Source of the DNA: Alphaproteobacteria bacterium
GTDB taxonomy: Bacteria; Pseudomonadota; Alphaproteobacteria; GCA-2731375
Length of the DNA: 32,412 bases
Direction of reading: 5' to 3'
Assembly: GCA_029937535.1 (NCBI GenBank)
Contig: JAPYPT010000021.1
Coordinates: 1 to 32,412 of the forward strand
In this document: positions 16,357-25,801 of the stretch, in pieces
Layout: the number at the start of each line of letters is the position of its first letter
Position numbering within the stretch: the first letter of the stretch is position 1
The notes under the pieces: model-generated
Seen by the model: only the letters and a program-made list of their open reading frames with translations
The model's database searches: none
Told to the model about the DNA's origin: nothing
Program-made: the position numbers and the translations under genes

Positions 16357-17259
16357 CTACGTCCGCCCGCAGGCGCCGCCCAGATCAATTCCGCCCCGAA
16401 TGGCGTGGCCATCGACCTGGATATCCCGTACCACGATGCCCTTGCCGCGCAAGTGATACCGCGCCCGGATCGAAACCGCCTTGCCATACCGGCCCGCCAG
16501 CAATTGCTCCAGGCCGCCCAGCAGCCGGGCATCAACATGACGGGGAAATATGCGCATGGCGGGCGCGGTGCCGGGCAAGCCGTGGGCCCTGGCAATGGCC
16601 CGCAAGTCGCGCTGTTCCGCCGCAACCAACCGCCCCGACGGCTGCCGTGCGAAACCGCTGTAGCGGTCCCGGTTGGGGCGCCAGGCCTGTCCACGCGCGG
16701 TTCCGGCGGTGAACAGCTCCCCCGCGCCACGGCGCAACGCTACCCGCATGCCGAAACAATCGCGGAACCGGCGGTAGAGACGGGCCCGCTCGTTCTCATT
16801 GCGCGGCCAGGCCAGCTCGATCGCCGGACCCCGACCATGCTCCAACAGATGCAGCAGAACCCGGCCTTGCGCCGTCGCCGCCTTGACAGTCTTAGGCTCG
16901 GCGTCAGCAGCTTTGGCGGCATTGACGGCGGCACGGGGTGGCGGCGCCGGACGTGGCCGCAATGGTTTCATTTGCAGCTTTACCTGTCGTTTCCGAGGTA
17001 ACGCGGGCTTGCCGCCGACCGGCTGTTTGGCTGCGGGTTTCAGCGCCTGCATAGGTGGCGGCGGGGCGGTTTTTTGCGGCGGCGGCGGAAGCTTGATCGT
17101 GCGCGGCATGGGCGCTGCCTTGACCGGTTGTTTGGCCGGGGCCTGTGCGCGCGGCTCCGCCGCCGGGTGCCTCTCGGGCGCGGGTCTGGTCAGCAGCAAC
17201 ACCGCCAGCAGGACCGAAAGCCCAACGGACGCCCCGCCCATGACCAGGCCCCGCACCAT
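16357..17259 (-). CDS. Membrane-anchored Pro-rich protein with TonB-like topology (gene 6 of envelope operon)
   Basis: N-terminal TM GGASVGLSVLLAVLLLT, then Pro/Lys-rich linker KLPPPPQKTAPPPPMQALKPAAKQPVGGKPALPRKRQ...RPRPAPPPR, then a globular C-terminal domain with no recognised family. Confidence 0.68.
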   Translation of the reverse strand: MVRGLVMGGASVGLSVLLAVLLLTRPAPERHPAAEPRAQAPAKQPVKAAPMPRTIKLPPPPQKTAPPPPMQALKPAAKQPVGGKPALPRKRQVKLQMKPLRPRPAPPPRAAVNAAKAADAEPKTVKAATAQGRVLLHLLEHGRGPAIELAWPRNENERARLYRRFRDCFGMRVALRRGAGELFTAGTARGQAWRPNRDRYSGFARQPSGRLVAAEQRDLRAIARAHGLPGTAPAMRIFPRHVDARLLGGLEQLLAGRYGKAVSIRARYHLRGKGIVVRDIQVDGHAIRGGIDLGGACGRT

Positions 17260-17262
17260 GAT

Positions 17263-17787
17263 CTACCGGGCCCGCGTGCTGGCGAACAGCAGCTCCATGT
17301 CCTCGGACAGGGCCTGCAATTCGCGCCGCCGTTGACTTGGCGTCATGAACTTTGGCCGTGCCTTGACAGCCGCAACAGAGGCAACGGGACCCCGGGCCAT
17401 GACCTCGGCCCGGCGCTTTTGAACAGCGGGGTCCGTGACCGCCACGGGCGACTTGGCGGTGATGGCGGGCGGCTTCGGCGCCGACAACGTGGCCAGGATG
17501 GGGGGAACGACTTTTTGCACCGGAACGTCCACGACAGGCATCGGAGTGGGCGGCGTCTTTAGGTCCGGTGGCGTCAGGGCGGAGGGCAGTGGCGCCTCCC
17601 GATCACCGGCCATGACCTTGTCGATCACCGCCGCCGTGGCCTGGCGACCGGAGGTGACACTGCGTTCCACCACCGCGCCGACCGTGCCCAGCATGCCATT
17701 TCGGTCCGTGCCGCCGAACGGCTGGCTGCCCGCGAACAGATAAAACAGGGCGCCGACCACAACAACATTGAATATCAGGAACCGCAT
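17263..17787 (-). CDS. Single-pass membrane protein, uncharacterised (gene 5 of envelope operon)
   Basis: N-terminal TM MRFLIFNVVVVGALFYLFAG, then a periplasm-like Pro/Ala/Val-rich region; starts inside the end of gene 4 (13-bp overlap). Confidence 0.68.
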   Translation of the reverse strand: MRFLIFNVVVVGALFYLFAGSQPFGGTDRNGMLGTVGAVVERSVTSGRQATAAVIDKVMAGDREAPLPSALTPPDLKTPPTPMPVVDVPVQKVVPPILATLSAPKPPAITAKSPVAVTDPAVQKRRAEVMARGPVASVAAVKARPKFMTPSQRRRELQALSEDMELLFASTRAR

Positions 17788-18317
17788 GGAATTACTCCTT
17801 TTGCTGTCGATTTAGCCTCGACCCAGGCGGCGCTGATGGACAACAGGGCGCGCAGCAGGGCCGAGGCGGGAAGCCCGATGACCGTGGTCATGAAGGCCAG
17901 GCTGAACCGTTCCGTCAGACCGCGAATAACCTCCTGCACGGTGTCGGGGGTCAGGTTCTGTCCGGCCAGTTCGCCAATACCAAGGCTGATGCCAAACAAA
18001 GTGTAGGTCAGGGCCAGAGTGGCGATACCGTTGGCGGCGTGCAGCCCGGCCTCGTGCCAGGCCTGACGCTGTTGGGGCCGCAAACGCCCATCCAACAGGC
18101 GCTGCCAACAATACAAGGTGGCCAGGATCAACAATGTCAGGCAGCTGATGAAGACGCCGCCCAGCACGCGGCCCGCCCAGGCCAGAATTTCACCCGGCTC
18201 CGGCGCACCCATGGCCAGGGCCAGGGCAAGGGCCAGGACGACAATGCCGAGAAAATAGCTCAAGGCGCGGGAGCCGCCCGAGGCAAATGCGACGATACCG
18301 GCGGTGATGGTGGCCAT
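17775..18317 (-). CDS. Multi-pass membrane protein, remotely MotA/TolQ/ExbB-like (gene 4 of envelope operon)
   Basis: Hydrophobic segments; C-terminal half LTYTLFGISLGIGELAGQNLTPDTVQEVIRGLTERFSLAFMTTVIGLPASALLRALLSI resembles the MotA/TolQ/ExbB channel pattern (G-rich helix, then AF-x-TT-x-x-G-L-x-A). By-eye similarity only. Confidence 0.6.
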   Translation of the reverse strand: MATITAGIVAFASGGSRALSYFLGIVVLALALALAMGAPEPGEILAWAGRVLGGVFISCLTLLILATLYCWQRLLDGRLRPQQRQAWHEAGLHAANGIATLALTYTLFGISLGIGELAGQNLTPDTVQEVIRGLTERFSLAFMTTVIGLPASALLRALLSISAAWVEAKSTAKGVIPCGS

Positions 18318-18318
18318 C

Positions 18319-18723
18319 TTACCGCCGCCCGCGCTTGGCCGACATCAGGCTTTGCGTCGATATACCCAGTTGCGCCAACCAGGTATCCGCCAATGCGCGG
18401 CTTTTCTCGGCCGAGGCATGGACCAAAAAGGTCAGATCGTAGTTGGCGAAGGCCCGGCGAACCTGGGGCGTGTTGCGGCCCACCAGATTGTCGTCGCGCA
18501 GCACCATGCGCTCCAGATCCAGCAGGCGGCGTTGGCCGGCCTCCATCCGCACCTGCCGCTCGGCGGGGGTAATCTCCCCATCCAACATGGTTTCAATTAA
18601 CAGCGCGCGCTCCCGTTCCATATTGGCCAGGGTGTCGGCATGTGCCGCGGCCGGGAGACCCGCCAGAATTACCGCCACCAGCAGGGCAGCCGCTGGCAGG
18701 GTGATCTTCAGGTTCGTTTTCAT
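18319..18723 (-). CDS. Small secreted/periplasmic protein, uncharacterised (gene 3 of envelope operon)
   Basis: Signal peptide MKTNLKITLPAAALLVAVILAGLPAAAHA; 134 aa; ends 1 bp before gene 4. Confidence 0.7.
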   Translation of the reverse strand: MKTNLKITLPAAALLVAVILAGLPAAAHADTLANMERERALLIETMLDGEITPAERQVRMEAGQRRLLDLERMVLRDDNLVGRNTPQVRRAFANYDLTFLVHASAEKSRALADTWLAQLGISTQSLMSAKRGRR

Positions 18724-18762
18724 ATTGATGCTCCTTCCAAGGGTGATCGTTGGGCGAAGTAG

Positions 18763-19650
18763 CTAGTTGACGAAAAATTTCACGGCCGATGCAGCCGAGG
18801 CGGTGGCGGGGATATCGCTGTCGATCAGTTCCCCATCCATTACCTGTTCCGAGAGGGCCAGGGCGTCGAGCGCGACCAGCTTGGCCATGTAGCCAAGGAT
18901 GTTCTGCTCCTGCTCCAGGATCGCCATGCCGGCCTGGGCATCCGCCAGCATCTGGCGAATAAAGTCACCCTTGCTCGCAGGGCCGCCGGCCAGTTGGGGC
19001 TGGATGTTCATGGGGTGGTTGCCGATGGCGGCGACCAGGGCTTCCACGGCCCCCATGTTAGTGGCGTATTCCTGGGCATATTTGCTGTCCGGCACGCTGG
19101 AGGCGGCGAGGATCGATAGATCAACTTTCTCCAAGGACCCCCTGAAGCGTTCGCGGGCCTGTTGCTGGCGAGAGACCAACTGCACCCGGGCCGGCGTCAT
19201 GGCGCCTTTTTCCCGGCCCAATTTTTTCAACAATCTCTCCAGGGTCCGTTGCTTGGTCTGGATATGCCTCTGCCGCAGATCGGCCTTGCGTTTCACCAAG
19301 GTGATGTATTCCCGTTTCTGGCCCAGGAATTGATGCCGCAGCTCCACCGCCAATTCGCCGTCCGCCTGATCGATGGCGGCGCGCAGATCTTCCAGGGTTT
19401 GGCCTTTCAGACCAATTTCACCGTCCGTGTCCTGAATGGCCGCCGACAGAGCCGATTGGGCAAAGTCGTGATCGAGGGATTTTTTCAGATAATTCGCCGG
19501 CAGCTTGATCAGCTTTTCGCTGGCCACGGGCTGCCAGGTGGGCACGCCGGCGCCCTCGGCCATGGCCTGACCCGGCGCGGCCATGGCCAGGATCAGATAG
19601 GCGGCCAAAGCCAGACTGGGACCCACGGAGAGAGATAATTTCGCATTCAT
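18763..19650 (-). CDS. Secreted/periplasmic coiled-coil-rich protein, uncharacterised (gene 2 of envelope operon)
   Basis: Signal peptide LSVGPSLALAAYLILAMAAPGQAMA; charged helical middle GQKREYITLVKRKADLRQRHIQTKQRTLERLLKKLGREKG. Confidence 0.7.
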   Translation of the reverse strand: MNAKLSLSVGPSLALAAYLILAMAAPGQAMAEGAGVPTWQPVASEKLIKLPANYLKKSLDHDFAQSALSAAIQDTDGEIGLKGQTLEDLRAAIDQADGELAVELRHQFLGQKREYITLVKRKADLRQRHIQTKQRTLERLLKKLGREKGAMTPARVQLVSRQQQARERFRGSLEKVDLSILAASSVPDSKYAQEYATNMGAVEALVAAIGNHPMNIQPQLAGGPASKGDFIRQMLADAQAGMAILEQEQNILGYMAKLVALDALALSEQVMDGELIDSDIPATASAASAVKFFVN

Positions 19651-19667
19651 GGCCTAATTCCCTTTTG

Positions 19668-20240
19668 CTAGTTTCGGGTCCAGTAGCGCACTCGGCGCAA
19701 CTCGGACTTCATCTGGGACGAGACGTTGGCAACGGAGAATTCACCCACCACCCCGCGGTCGCGATGGCCCAATAGAATTTCCATGCTTTCGATAAACGAG
19801 GCGCCATCGGCGAAATACAGATCGGCGCCCACAAAATTTTTCTTGAAGGTCTCCAGATTGGTCCGCGCGCGGGCCACGTCGCCGCCCTTGAAGTGATCCT
19901 GGATACCCAAGGCATAGGCGCGCATGCGTTCATCGATACCGACGCTGGCGGCTTCCGGGCCGATCTCGGCCTCGCACTTTTCCAACAGGCGGGCCGCCGC
20001 CAAGTATCGGGCGGAGGAGCCCTCGGCGCGGGCCTGGCCGTCCAGAGCCACGGCGTCATCCCGGCACGCGCGATAGGACCGCATCGCCGAAATCTCGGCA
20101 TAGCGGGCCTGGCGAAAGCCGATGCCTTCCTTCTGCACCGCCGTGGTCACGGGATTACACGCCGCGGCCAACAAGGCCATGGCAACCGCGAGCATGGGCA
20201 ATCGCCGGTCCTGTTTCGTTCGCTGAATTTTCGGTCGCAT
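19668..20240 (-). CDS. Predicted lipoprotein, uncharacterised (gene 1 of envelope operon)
   Basis: MLAVAMALLAAACNPVTTAVQ: lipobox LAAAC; helical-repeat-like body. Confidence 0.72.
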   Translation of the reverse strand: MRPKIQRTKQDRRLPMLAVAMALLAAACNPVTTAVQKEGIGFRQARYAEISAMRSYRACRDDAVALDGQARAEGSSARYLAAARLLEKCEAEIGPEAASVGIDERMRAYALGIQDHFKGGDVARARTNLETFKKNFVGADLYFADGASFIESMEILLGHRDRGVVGEFSVANVSSQMKSELRRVRYWTRN

Positions 20241-20494
20241 ATCGCGGTCCCTTCTTGCCGTTTAAGTTCATGGTTCGTGTCCTTGCTGGGGCTATGGCGG
20301 GGCCAGGGCGGTTTTTCCGCGATCGGGCAAAAGAATTTGGCATCCGGCACCAAGCGCCCATCATGGCGCGGCGAGGCGGTTCCAATTGTTTCGGCCAATG
20401 GTTACTATCGGGCTGATATTGCTGGTTTTTCCGGAAAGCAGGGGACGCGGACCATGCTCACCAGCTTAGAGCATTTTAGGTTTGGAACTGTTTG

Positions 20495-21661
20495 ATGGCT
20501 CGAAAATCCAAACTCAGCCGGCGCGTCACCTGGGCGGTGGCCATCCTTTGCCTCGTCGCGGCGGGGGGCACGGGTTTGCTATCGGGTTGTTCGACGTTCG
20601 GGGGCGCGGTAACGGGGGAGAGGTTGAAACGGGCCGAGGCGTCGCCGCATTTCGGTGACGGCCGGTTCTTCAATACCGTCCGGCAGTCGCCCGACAACTT
20701 CGGCCTATACTGGGATTATCTGACCGAACAATTCGGCGGCGATCAAATCCGTGTACCGCCGGCGCCCATCCCCGTTGTCGCCATACCGCCTGGGGCGTTG
20801 GACCGATCACCCCTGCCCGGTTTGCGCCTGGTCTGGCTGGGCCATGCCAGCGTCTATCTGGAAGTCGATGGCCTGCGTTTGCTGGTTGACCCGGTTTTCT
20901 CCGAATATGCATCGCCCCTCCAGGGCATCGGGCCGCGCCGGTTTCATGCTCCGCCGATTGCCCTGGCCGATCTGCCCAAAATCGATGCCGTGATGATTTC
21001 CCATGATCACTACGATCACCTGGTCATGGCGACAATCCAGCACCTGGCCGCCAAGGGAACGCGCATCTTCGTCCCCCTTGGCGTTGGCGCCCATTTGACT
21101 GAATGGGGCGTGCCGGAAAGCCAAGTCGTCGAACTGGATTGGTGGCAGGAGAGGAAGATCGGCGCGCTGAAGATCATCTGCACGCCGTCGCGGCACTATT
21201 CGGGCCGGGATCTGTTTGACCGAAAGGCCACCTTCTGGTCGTCCTGGTCCATTCTGGGGCCGAGGCACCGGGTCTACTACAGCGGGGACACGGGCTTTTC
21301 CGGCCATTTCCAGGACATCGGCGACCGCCTGGGCCCGTTCGATCTCTCCATCATAAAAATCGGCGCCTATGGTCCCGGCGCGCCCTGGATCGACATCCAT
21401 ATGCCGCCCGAAGATTCGATCAGGGCCCATCAGGCCCTCCGCGCCCGCCGCTTGCTGCCGGTCCACTGGGCAACGTTCAATATGGCCTTCCATGCTTGGG
21501 ATGAACCGATCATCCGCACCGTCAAGGCGGCCCGGGACAACCATGTGACATTACTGACCCCGCGCGTGGGCCAAATCATTGACGTCGGCGCGACAAACGC
21601 CACGGATGCCTGGTGGGAGGCGGTAAAATTGGGCCCCGTAACGGATACCAATGGTCCTTGA
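20495..21661 (+). CDS. MBL-fold metallohydrolase (NAPE-PLD/UlaG-like), membrane or lipid anchored
   Basis: GHASVYLEVDGLRLLVDPVFSEYASPLQGIGPRRFHAPPIALADLPKIDAVMISHDHYDHL...YYSGDTGFSGHF...IKIGAYGPGAPWIDIHMPPEDSIRAHQAL; SHDHYDHL metal motif; N-terminal hydrophobic segment ending LLSGCS. Confidence 0.92.
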   Translation: MARKSKLSRRVTWAVAILCLVAAGGTGLLSGCSTFGGAVTGERLKRAEASPHFGDGRFFNTVRQSPDNFGLYWDYLTEQFGGDQIRVPPAPIPVVAIPPGALDRSPLPGLRLVWLGHASVYLEVDGLRLLVDPVFSEYASPLQGIGPRRFHAPPIALADLPKIDAVMISHDHYDHLVMATIQHLAAKGTRIFVPLGVGAHLTEWGVPESQVVELDWWQERKIGALKIICTPSRHYSGRDLFDRKATFWSSWSILGPRHRVYYSGDTGFSGHFQDIGDRLGPFDLSIIKIGAYGPGAPWIDIHMPPEDSIRAHQALRARRLLPVHWATFNMAFHAWDEPIIRTVKAARDNHVTLLTPRVGQIIDVGATNATDAWWEAVKLGPVTDTNGP

Positions 21662-21847
21662 ATTTGTGCTATTATCTCCTCTGACGATTCAGATGAGCCA
21701 TTAGAGCGGTTCCGGCCTATTTTTCTCCGCACAAGATCCTTGGTCCTGTCGGCAACCCGGCCTATATCACCAGCCTAACGGCCACGGCCGCGCCAGTGCC
21801 TGGCGCTGCCTGGGCCAACGGCGTTTTCACGAAGGCAAGACATACGA

Positions 21848-23740
21848 ATGGCCGAAAGCAAGGCTGATATTAGGGACCAATCGCCAAGGCAGGCCATCAC
21901 CTTGCGGCAACAGGCCTACAAGGGGATGGAGGACGAGACCGAGTATACCTTCAGCACCGATGCGGCCGTGTTGTGGCGGATCACCCGGCTTATGCTGCGC
22001 TATCGTCTGCGCGTGGCCCTGGCCGTGGCCGCGACCATCGCGGCGGCGGTCTTCCAGCTCATGATCCCGCGCTTTCTGGGCCAGGCGGTCGACAATGCCC
22101 TGGGCCTGCTGGGTAGCGGCGCCGTTGTGGGCGAGGTGGCGCGGGAGGCTTTGTTCGAGGCGGCCATGTTGTTGCTGGGCGCCTCTATCCTGCGGGGCGT
22201 CTTTACCCTGATGCATAACTATGGCGGCGAGGCGATCGGCCATTTGATCGCCTACGATCTGCGCCTGTTGTTCTACAAAAAACTGCAAAGCCTCAGTTTT
22301 TCGTTTCACGATAAGATGCATACGGGCGAGTTGATCACCCGGGGCATGCTGGACCTGGAAGGCGTACGCATGTTCGTCAACACGGGCCTGCTGCGGCTGG
22401 TTCTGCTGGTGAACCTGATCGGCGCGGGAGGCTATCTGCTGCTTTCGACCGATCTGCTGCTGGGCGCGTTGAGTTTTTCCTTCGTGCCCTTCGTCGCCTG
22501 GCGGTCATCCGTGGCCCGGCTGCGGTTGCGGGCCTTGTGGCTGGCCCTGCAGGTGCGCATGGGCCGGCTGGGCCAGATCATGGACGAAAACCTGACCGGC
22601 ATCCGCGTGGTCCGGGCCTTCGGGGCCGAACCCCATGAAGTCGGCAAATATGACATCGCCGCGGATGATGCCATGACCATCGCCGACGAGCGCATCAGAA
22701 CCCGCGCCGCCTCCACCTCAATCATGACCTTCGCCTACTTTATCTCCATGGGCCTGGTGCTTTGGGTTGGCGGTATCCGGGTTTTGGACGGCGAGATGAC
22801 CGTGGGCGCCCTGACCGTATTCCTGACCTTCATCACCATATTGCAGCAGCCCGTGCGGCAATTGGGCCTGTTGGTGAACTCCATCGCGCGCGCCTCCACC
22901 TGCGGGGGTCGGCTGTTTTCCGTGCTCGACCTGGAACCGGCGATTTCCGACGGGCCGGATGCAAAGGCGCTGGAAACCACGATGGGCGCCGTGAGCTTCG
23001 AGGACGTCTCCTTCGCCTACACGGATGAGGATGCGCCACCCGTGCTGCACGATGTCTCGTTCACCGTTCCCCGCGGCAAGACCCTGGGCATTGTCGGCCC
23101 GCCCGGCAGCGGAAAATCCACCATCGCCAACCTGCTGCCCCGCTATTACGACCCCAGCGCGGGCCGGGTGACCATCGACGGCCAGGACATCAGGGACCTA
23201 ACCCTTGCCTCCCTGCGCCAGGCCGTGCGCATCGTCCAGCAGGACGCCTTTCTGTTTACCACCTCGTTGGAGAACAACATCGCCTATGGCGACCCCTGGG
23301 CCGATGACCAAATGGTGCGCGGTGCCGCCGCGACCGCCCAGATCGACGGCTTTGTCGCCAACCTGCCGGGGGGCTATGAAACACTGGTCGGGGAACGGGG
23401 GGTCTCGCTGTCCGGCGGCCAGAAGCAGCGCATCGCCATCGCCAGGGCCGCCCTGTTGGAGGCGGCGGTGCTGGTGTTCGATGATTCCACCGCCGCCATC
23501 GATGCCGAGACGGAGCGGCGCATCCGCGCGGCCCTGCGGAATCATATGCAAAATTGCGCCACCATCATCATCTCCCACCGCCTGGGCGCCCTGCGTCATG
23601 CGGACGAAATTATCTTTCTTGAGGAAGGACGCATCGTGGAACGCGGCAACCATGACAGCTTGATCGCCGCCGCCGGCCGCTATGCGGCGCTGTTCGCCCT
23701 GCAAAGCCGGGATGATGCCAGCCAGGATGCGGCGCAATGA
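21848..23740 (+). CDS. ABC transporter permease/ATP-binding protein (exporter subunit with degenerate Walker B glutamate)
   Basis: Walker A GPPGSGKST, signature LSGGQKQRIAIARA, Walker B AVLVFDDSTAAID (Asp at the usual catalytic Glu position). Confidence 0.95.
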   Translation: MAESKADIRDQSPRQAITLRQQAYKGMEDETEYTFSTDAAVLWRITRLMLRYRLRVALAVAATIAAAVFQLMIPRFLGQAVDNALGLLGSGAVVGEVAREALFEAAMLLLGASILRGVFTLMHNYGGEAIGHLIAYDLRLLFYKKLQSLSFSFHDKMHTGELITRGMLDLEGVRMFVNTGLLRLVLLVNLIGAGGYLLLSTDLLLGALSFSFVPFVAWRSSVARLRLRALWLALQVRMGRLGQIMDENLTGIRVVRAFGAEPHEVGKYDIAADDAMTIADERIRTRAASTSIMTFAYFISMGLVLWVGGIRVLDGEMTVGALTVFLTFITILQQPVRQLGLLVNSIARASTCGGRLFSVLDLEPAISDGPDAKALETTMGAVSFEDVSFAYTDEDAPPVLHDVSFTVPRGKTLGIVGPPGSGKSTIANLLPRYYDPSAGRVTIDGQDIRDLTLASLRQAVRIVQQDAFLFTTSLENNIAYGDPWADDQMVRGAAATAQIDGFVANLPGGYETLVGERGVSLSGGQKQRIAIARAALLEAAVLVFDDSTAAIDAETERRIRAALRNHMQNCATIIISHRLGALRHADEIIFLEEGRIVERGNHDSLIAAAGRYAALFALQSRDDASQDAAQ

Positions 23741-25689
23741 CGGCAATTCCCAGGCATGACCATCCTCAAAATGATGGTGGGGACCATCCCCAAGATGATG
23801 GTAGGGACCATCATGGACGGCCGCCCCGCGCCGTGGTCGGCTCTCAAATCAACCAGGATGAGGAGATGTTCGGCGCCGCCTTCGACGGCCGGGTGGTGCG
23901 CCGCTTTTTCCACTACGTCCGGCCCTATCGCCAACGGATTAATACCGCGTTAATCGCGGTCCTGGTCTTCACCGGGGCGCAACTGGCCATTCCCCTGATC
24001 ATCCGCTACGCCATCGACGAAGCCCTGGTCGCGCGACAGGACGGCGGCAGTGACGGCGGCGGCGGCATGGCGATATTGGCGGGGGCGATCGCGGCCTTCG
24101 CGGTGGTGATCATAGTCAATTATGGCGCCAGCTACATCCAGGACCGCCTGGTCGGGCTGACGGGCGAAAAAGTGATCTTCGATTTGCGCCGGGCCATGTT
24201 CGTGCATCTACAGCACGTGGGCCTGTCCTTCATGGACAAGACGGAGATCGGCCGCATGATGTCGCGGCTGCAGGGCGATGTGAATTCCCTGCAGGAATTT
24301 TTGGAGAACTCCATCACGGCGATCGGCGATCTGGTCTTGCTGTTCGGCATCGTCGCCATCATGTTGATCCTGGATTTCAAGCTGGGCCTGCTGACCCTGT
24401 CCGTGGTTCCGGTGCTGCTGTTCGTCCGTCTGATCTGGCTGCCCCGCGCCCGCATCGCCTTTCGCGGTGCGCGGGAGACCAATTCATCCGCCAACGGCGC
24501 CCTTGCCGAGGGCATCCATGCGGTGCGCACGGTGCAGGGCATGGGGCGGGAGGCGGTCAATTTCGCGCTGTATACGGAGAAGGCCCAACAAAACCTCGCC
24601 GCGCATTTGCGTTCGGCCAAATTCGCCCAGGCGATGATCCCCATCGTCGATACCCTAACGGGCGCGGCCATGGGCATCGTGGTGGTGGTGGGCGGGGCCC
24701 TGGTATTGGATGACGCCCTGGACATCGGCGTCATGGTGGCCTTCCTGTTCTATGTCCAACGCTTCTTTGACCCGATCCGCTCGTTGACCATTCAATACAG
24801 CGTCATGCAGCGCGCCATGGCCTCGGGTCAGCGCATCTTCGAGGTGCTGGAAGTGCCCATCGCCATCGCCGACGGGCCGGACGCCGCCGATCCGGCCGAT
24901 ATCGAGGGAGAAATTGAATTCGACCACGTCACCTTCGGCTACGTGAAAAACCAACCGGTGCTAAAAGACATCAGCTTCACCGTCCACAAAGGCGAAACCG
25001 TGGCCCTGGTGGGCCCCACGGGTTCGGGCAAGACCTCCATCACCTCGCTCCTGCACCGCTTTTACGAGGTTTGGGACGGTGGGGTGAAGATCGACGGACG
25101 GGATGTGCGCGACTATGCCAAGGCCGCCCTGGGCCGTCACATCGCCATGGTCTTGCAGGATCCGTTCCTCTTTACCGGCAGCATATTCGAGAATATCCGT
25201 TTCCGCACCCAGGCCGCCAGCCGGGAGGACGTGGAGCGGGCCGCCAAGGTGGTCGGCGCCCATGACTTCATCGCCCGCCTGCCCGGCAGCTATGACACCA
25301 TGCTGGAACAGCAGGGGCGGAATTTGTCCCTGGGTCAGCGCCAACTGCTCAGCTTCGCCCGCGCCCTGGTGGCCGATGCCAAGATCCTGATCCTGGACGA
25401 AGCCACGGCGAACATCGACAGCTATACCGAGCGGCAGATCCAGATCGCGCTCTCCCGCCTGCTGGAAGGCCGCACCGCCATCGTCATCGCCCACCGTCTG
25501 GCGACGGTGCGCGGCGCCGACCGCATCGTGGTCCTGCAGGAAGGCCGCATCGTCGAAACCGGCCCCCACGACGCCCTAATCGCCGAAGGCGGCCTCTACG
25601 CCCGCCTCTATGCCCTGAACTACGCCTCCTTCGACGACATCCCCGAAGACATCCTCGCCGACGCCATCAACGAACAGGCCCGGACCTGA
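23737..25689 (+). CDS. ABC transporter permease/ATP-binding protein (partner exporter subunit)
   Basis: Walker A GPTGSGKTS, signature LSLGQRQLLSFARA, Walker B AKILILDEATANID. ATGA overlap with the upstream gene; an alternative start is at 23866. Confidence 0.95.
   Translation: MTAIPRHDHPQNDGGDHPQDDGRDHHGRPPRAVVGSQINQDEEMFGAAFDGRVVRRFFHYVRPYRQRINTALIAVLVFTGAQLAIPLIIRYAIDEALVARQDGGSDGGGGMAILAGAIAAFAVVIIVNYGASYIQDRLVGLTGEKVIFDLRRAMFVHLQHVGLSFMDKTEIGRMMSRLQGDVNSLQEFLENSITAIGDLVLLFGIVAIMLILDFKLGLLTLSVVPVLLFVRLIWLPRARIAFRGARETNSSANGALAEGIHAVRTVQGMGREAVNFALYTEKAQQNLAAHLRSAKFAQAMIPIVDTLTGAAMGIVVVVGGALVLDDALDIGVMVAFLFYVQRFFDPIRSLTIQYSVMQRAMASGQRIFEVLEVPIAIADGPDAADPADIEGEIEFDHVTFGYVKNQPVLKDISFTVHKGETVALVGPTGSGKTSITSLLHRFYEVWDGGVKIDGRDVRDYAKAALGRHIAMVLQDPFLFTGSIFENIRFRTQAASREDVERAAKVVGAHDFIARLPGSYDTMLEQQGRNLSLGQRQLLSFARALVADAKILILDEATANIDSYTERQIQIALSRLLEGRTAIVIAHRLATVRGADRIVVLQEGRIVETGPHDALIAEGGLYARLYALNYASFDDIPEDILADAINEQART
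23765..23812 (+). repeat. Two 24-bp tandem repeats, each containing a small hairpin
   Basis: CTCAAAATGATGGTGGGGACCATC / CCCAAGATGATGGTAGGGACCATC (21/24 identical); each has GATGGT-NGGG-ACCATC. Confidence 0.8.
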
Positions 25690-25801
25690 GCAGGGCGACT
25701 GAGGTGAGATTTCGAATAGGACGAATTGATGACAAACAATGCCGCTACCCATCAGTCCAAGACGCACCGACTGGTACACAGCCCGTCAAGGCCGGGTTGG
25801 C

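Noticed and set aside
15764-20240. Zorya-type anti-phage system (because of the MotA-like protein)
   Set aside because: No OmpA/MotB-domain ZorB, no helicase or nuclease genes; the products look like secreted/envelope proteins instead.
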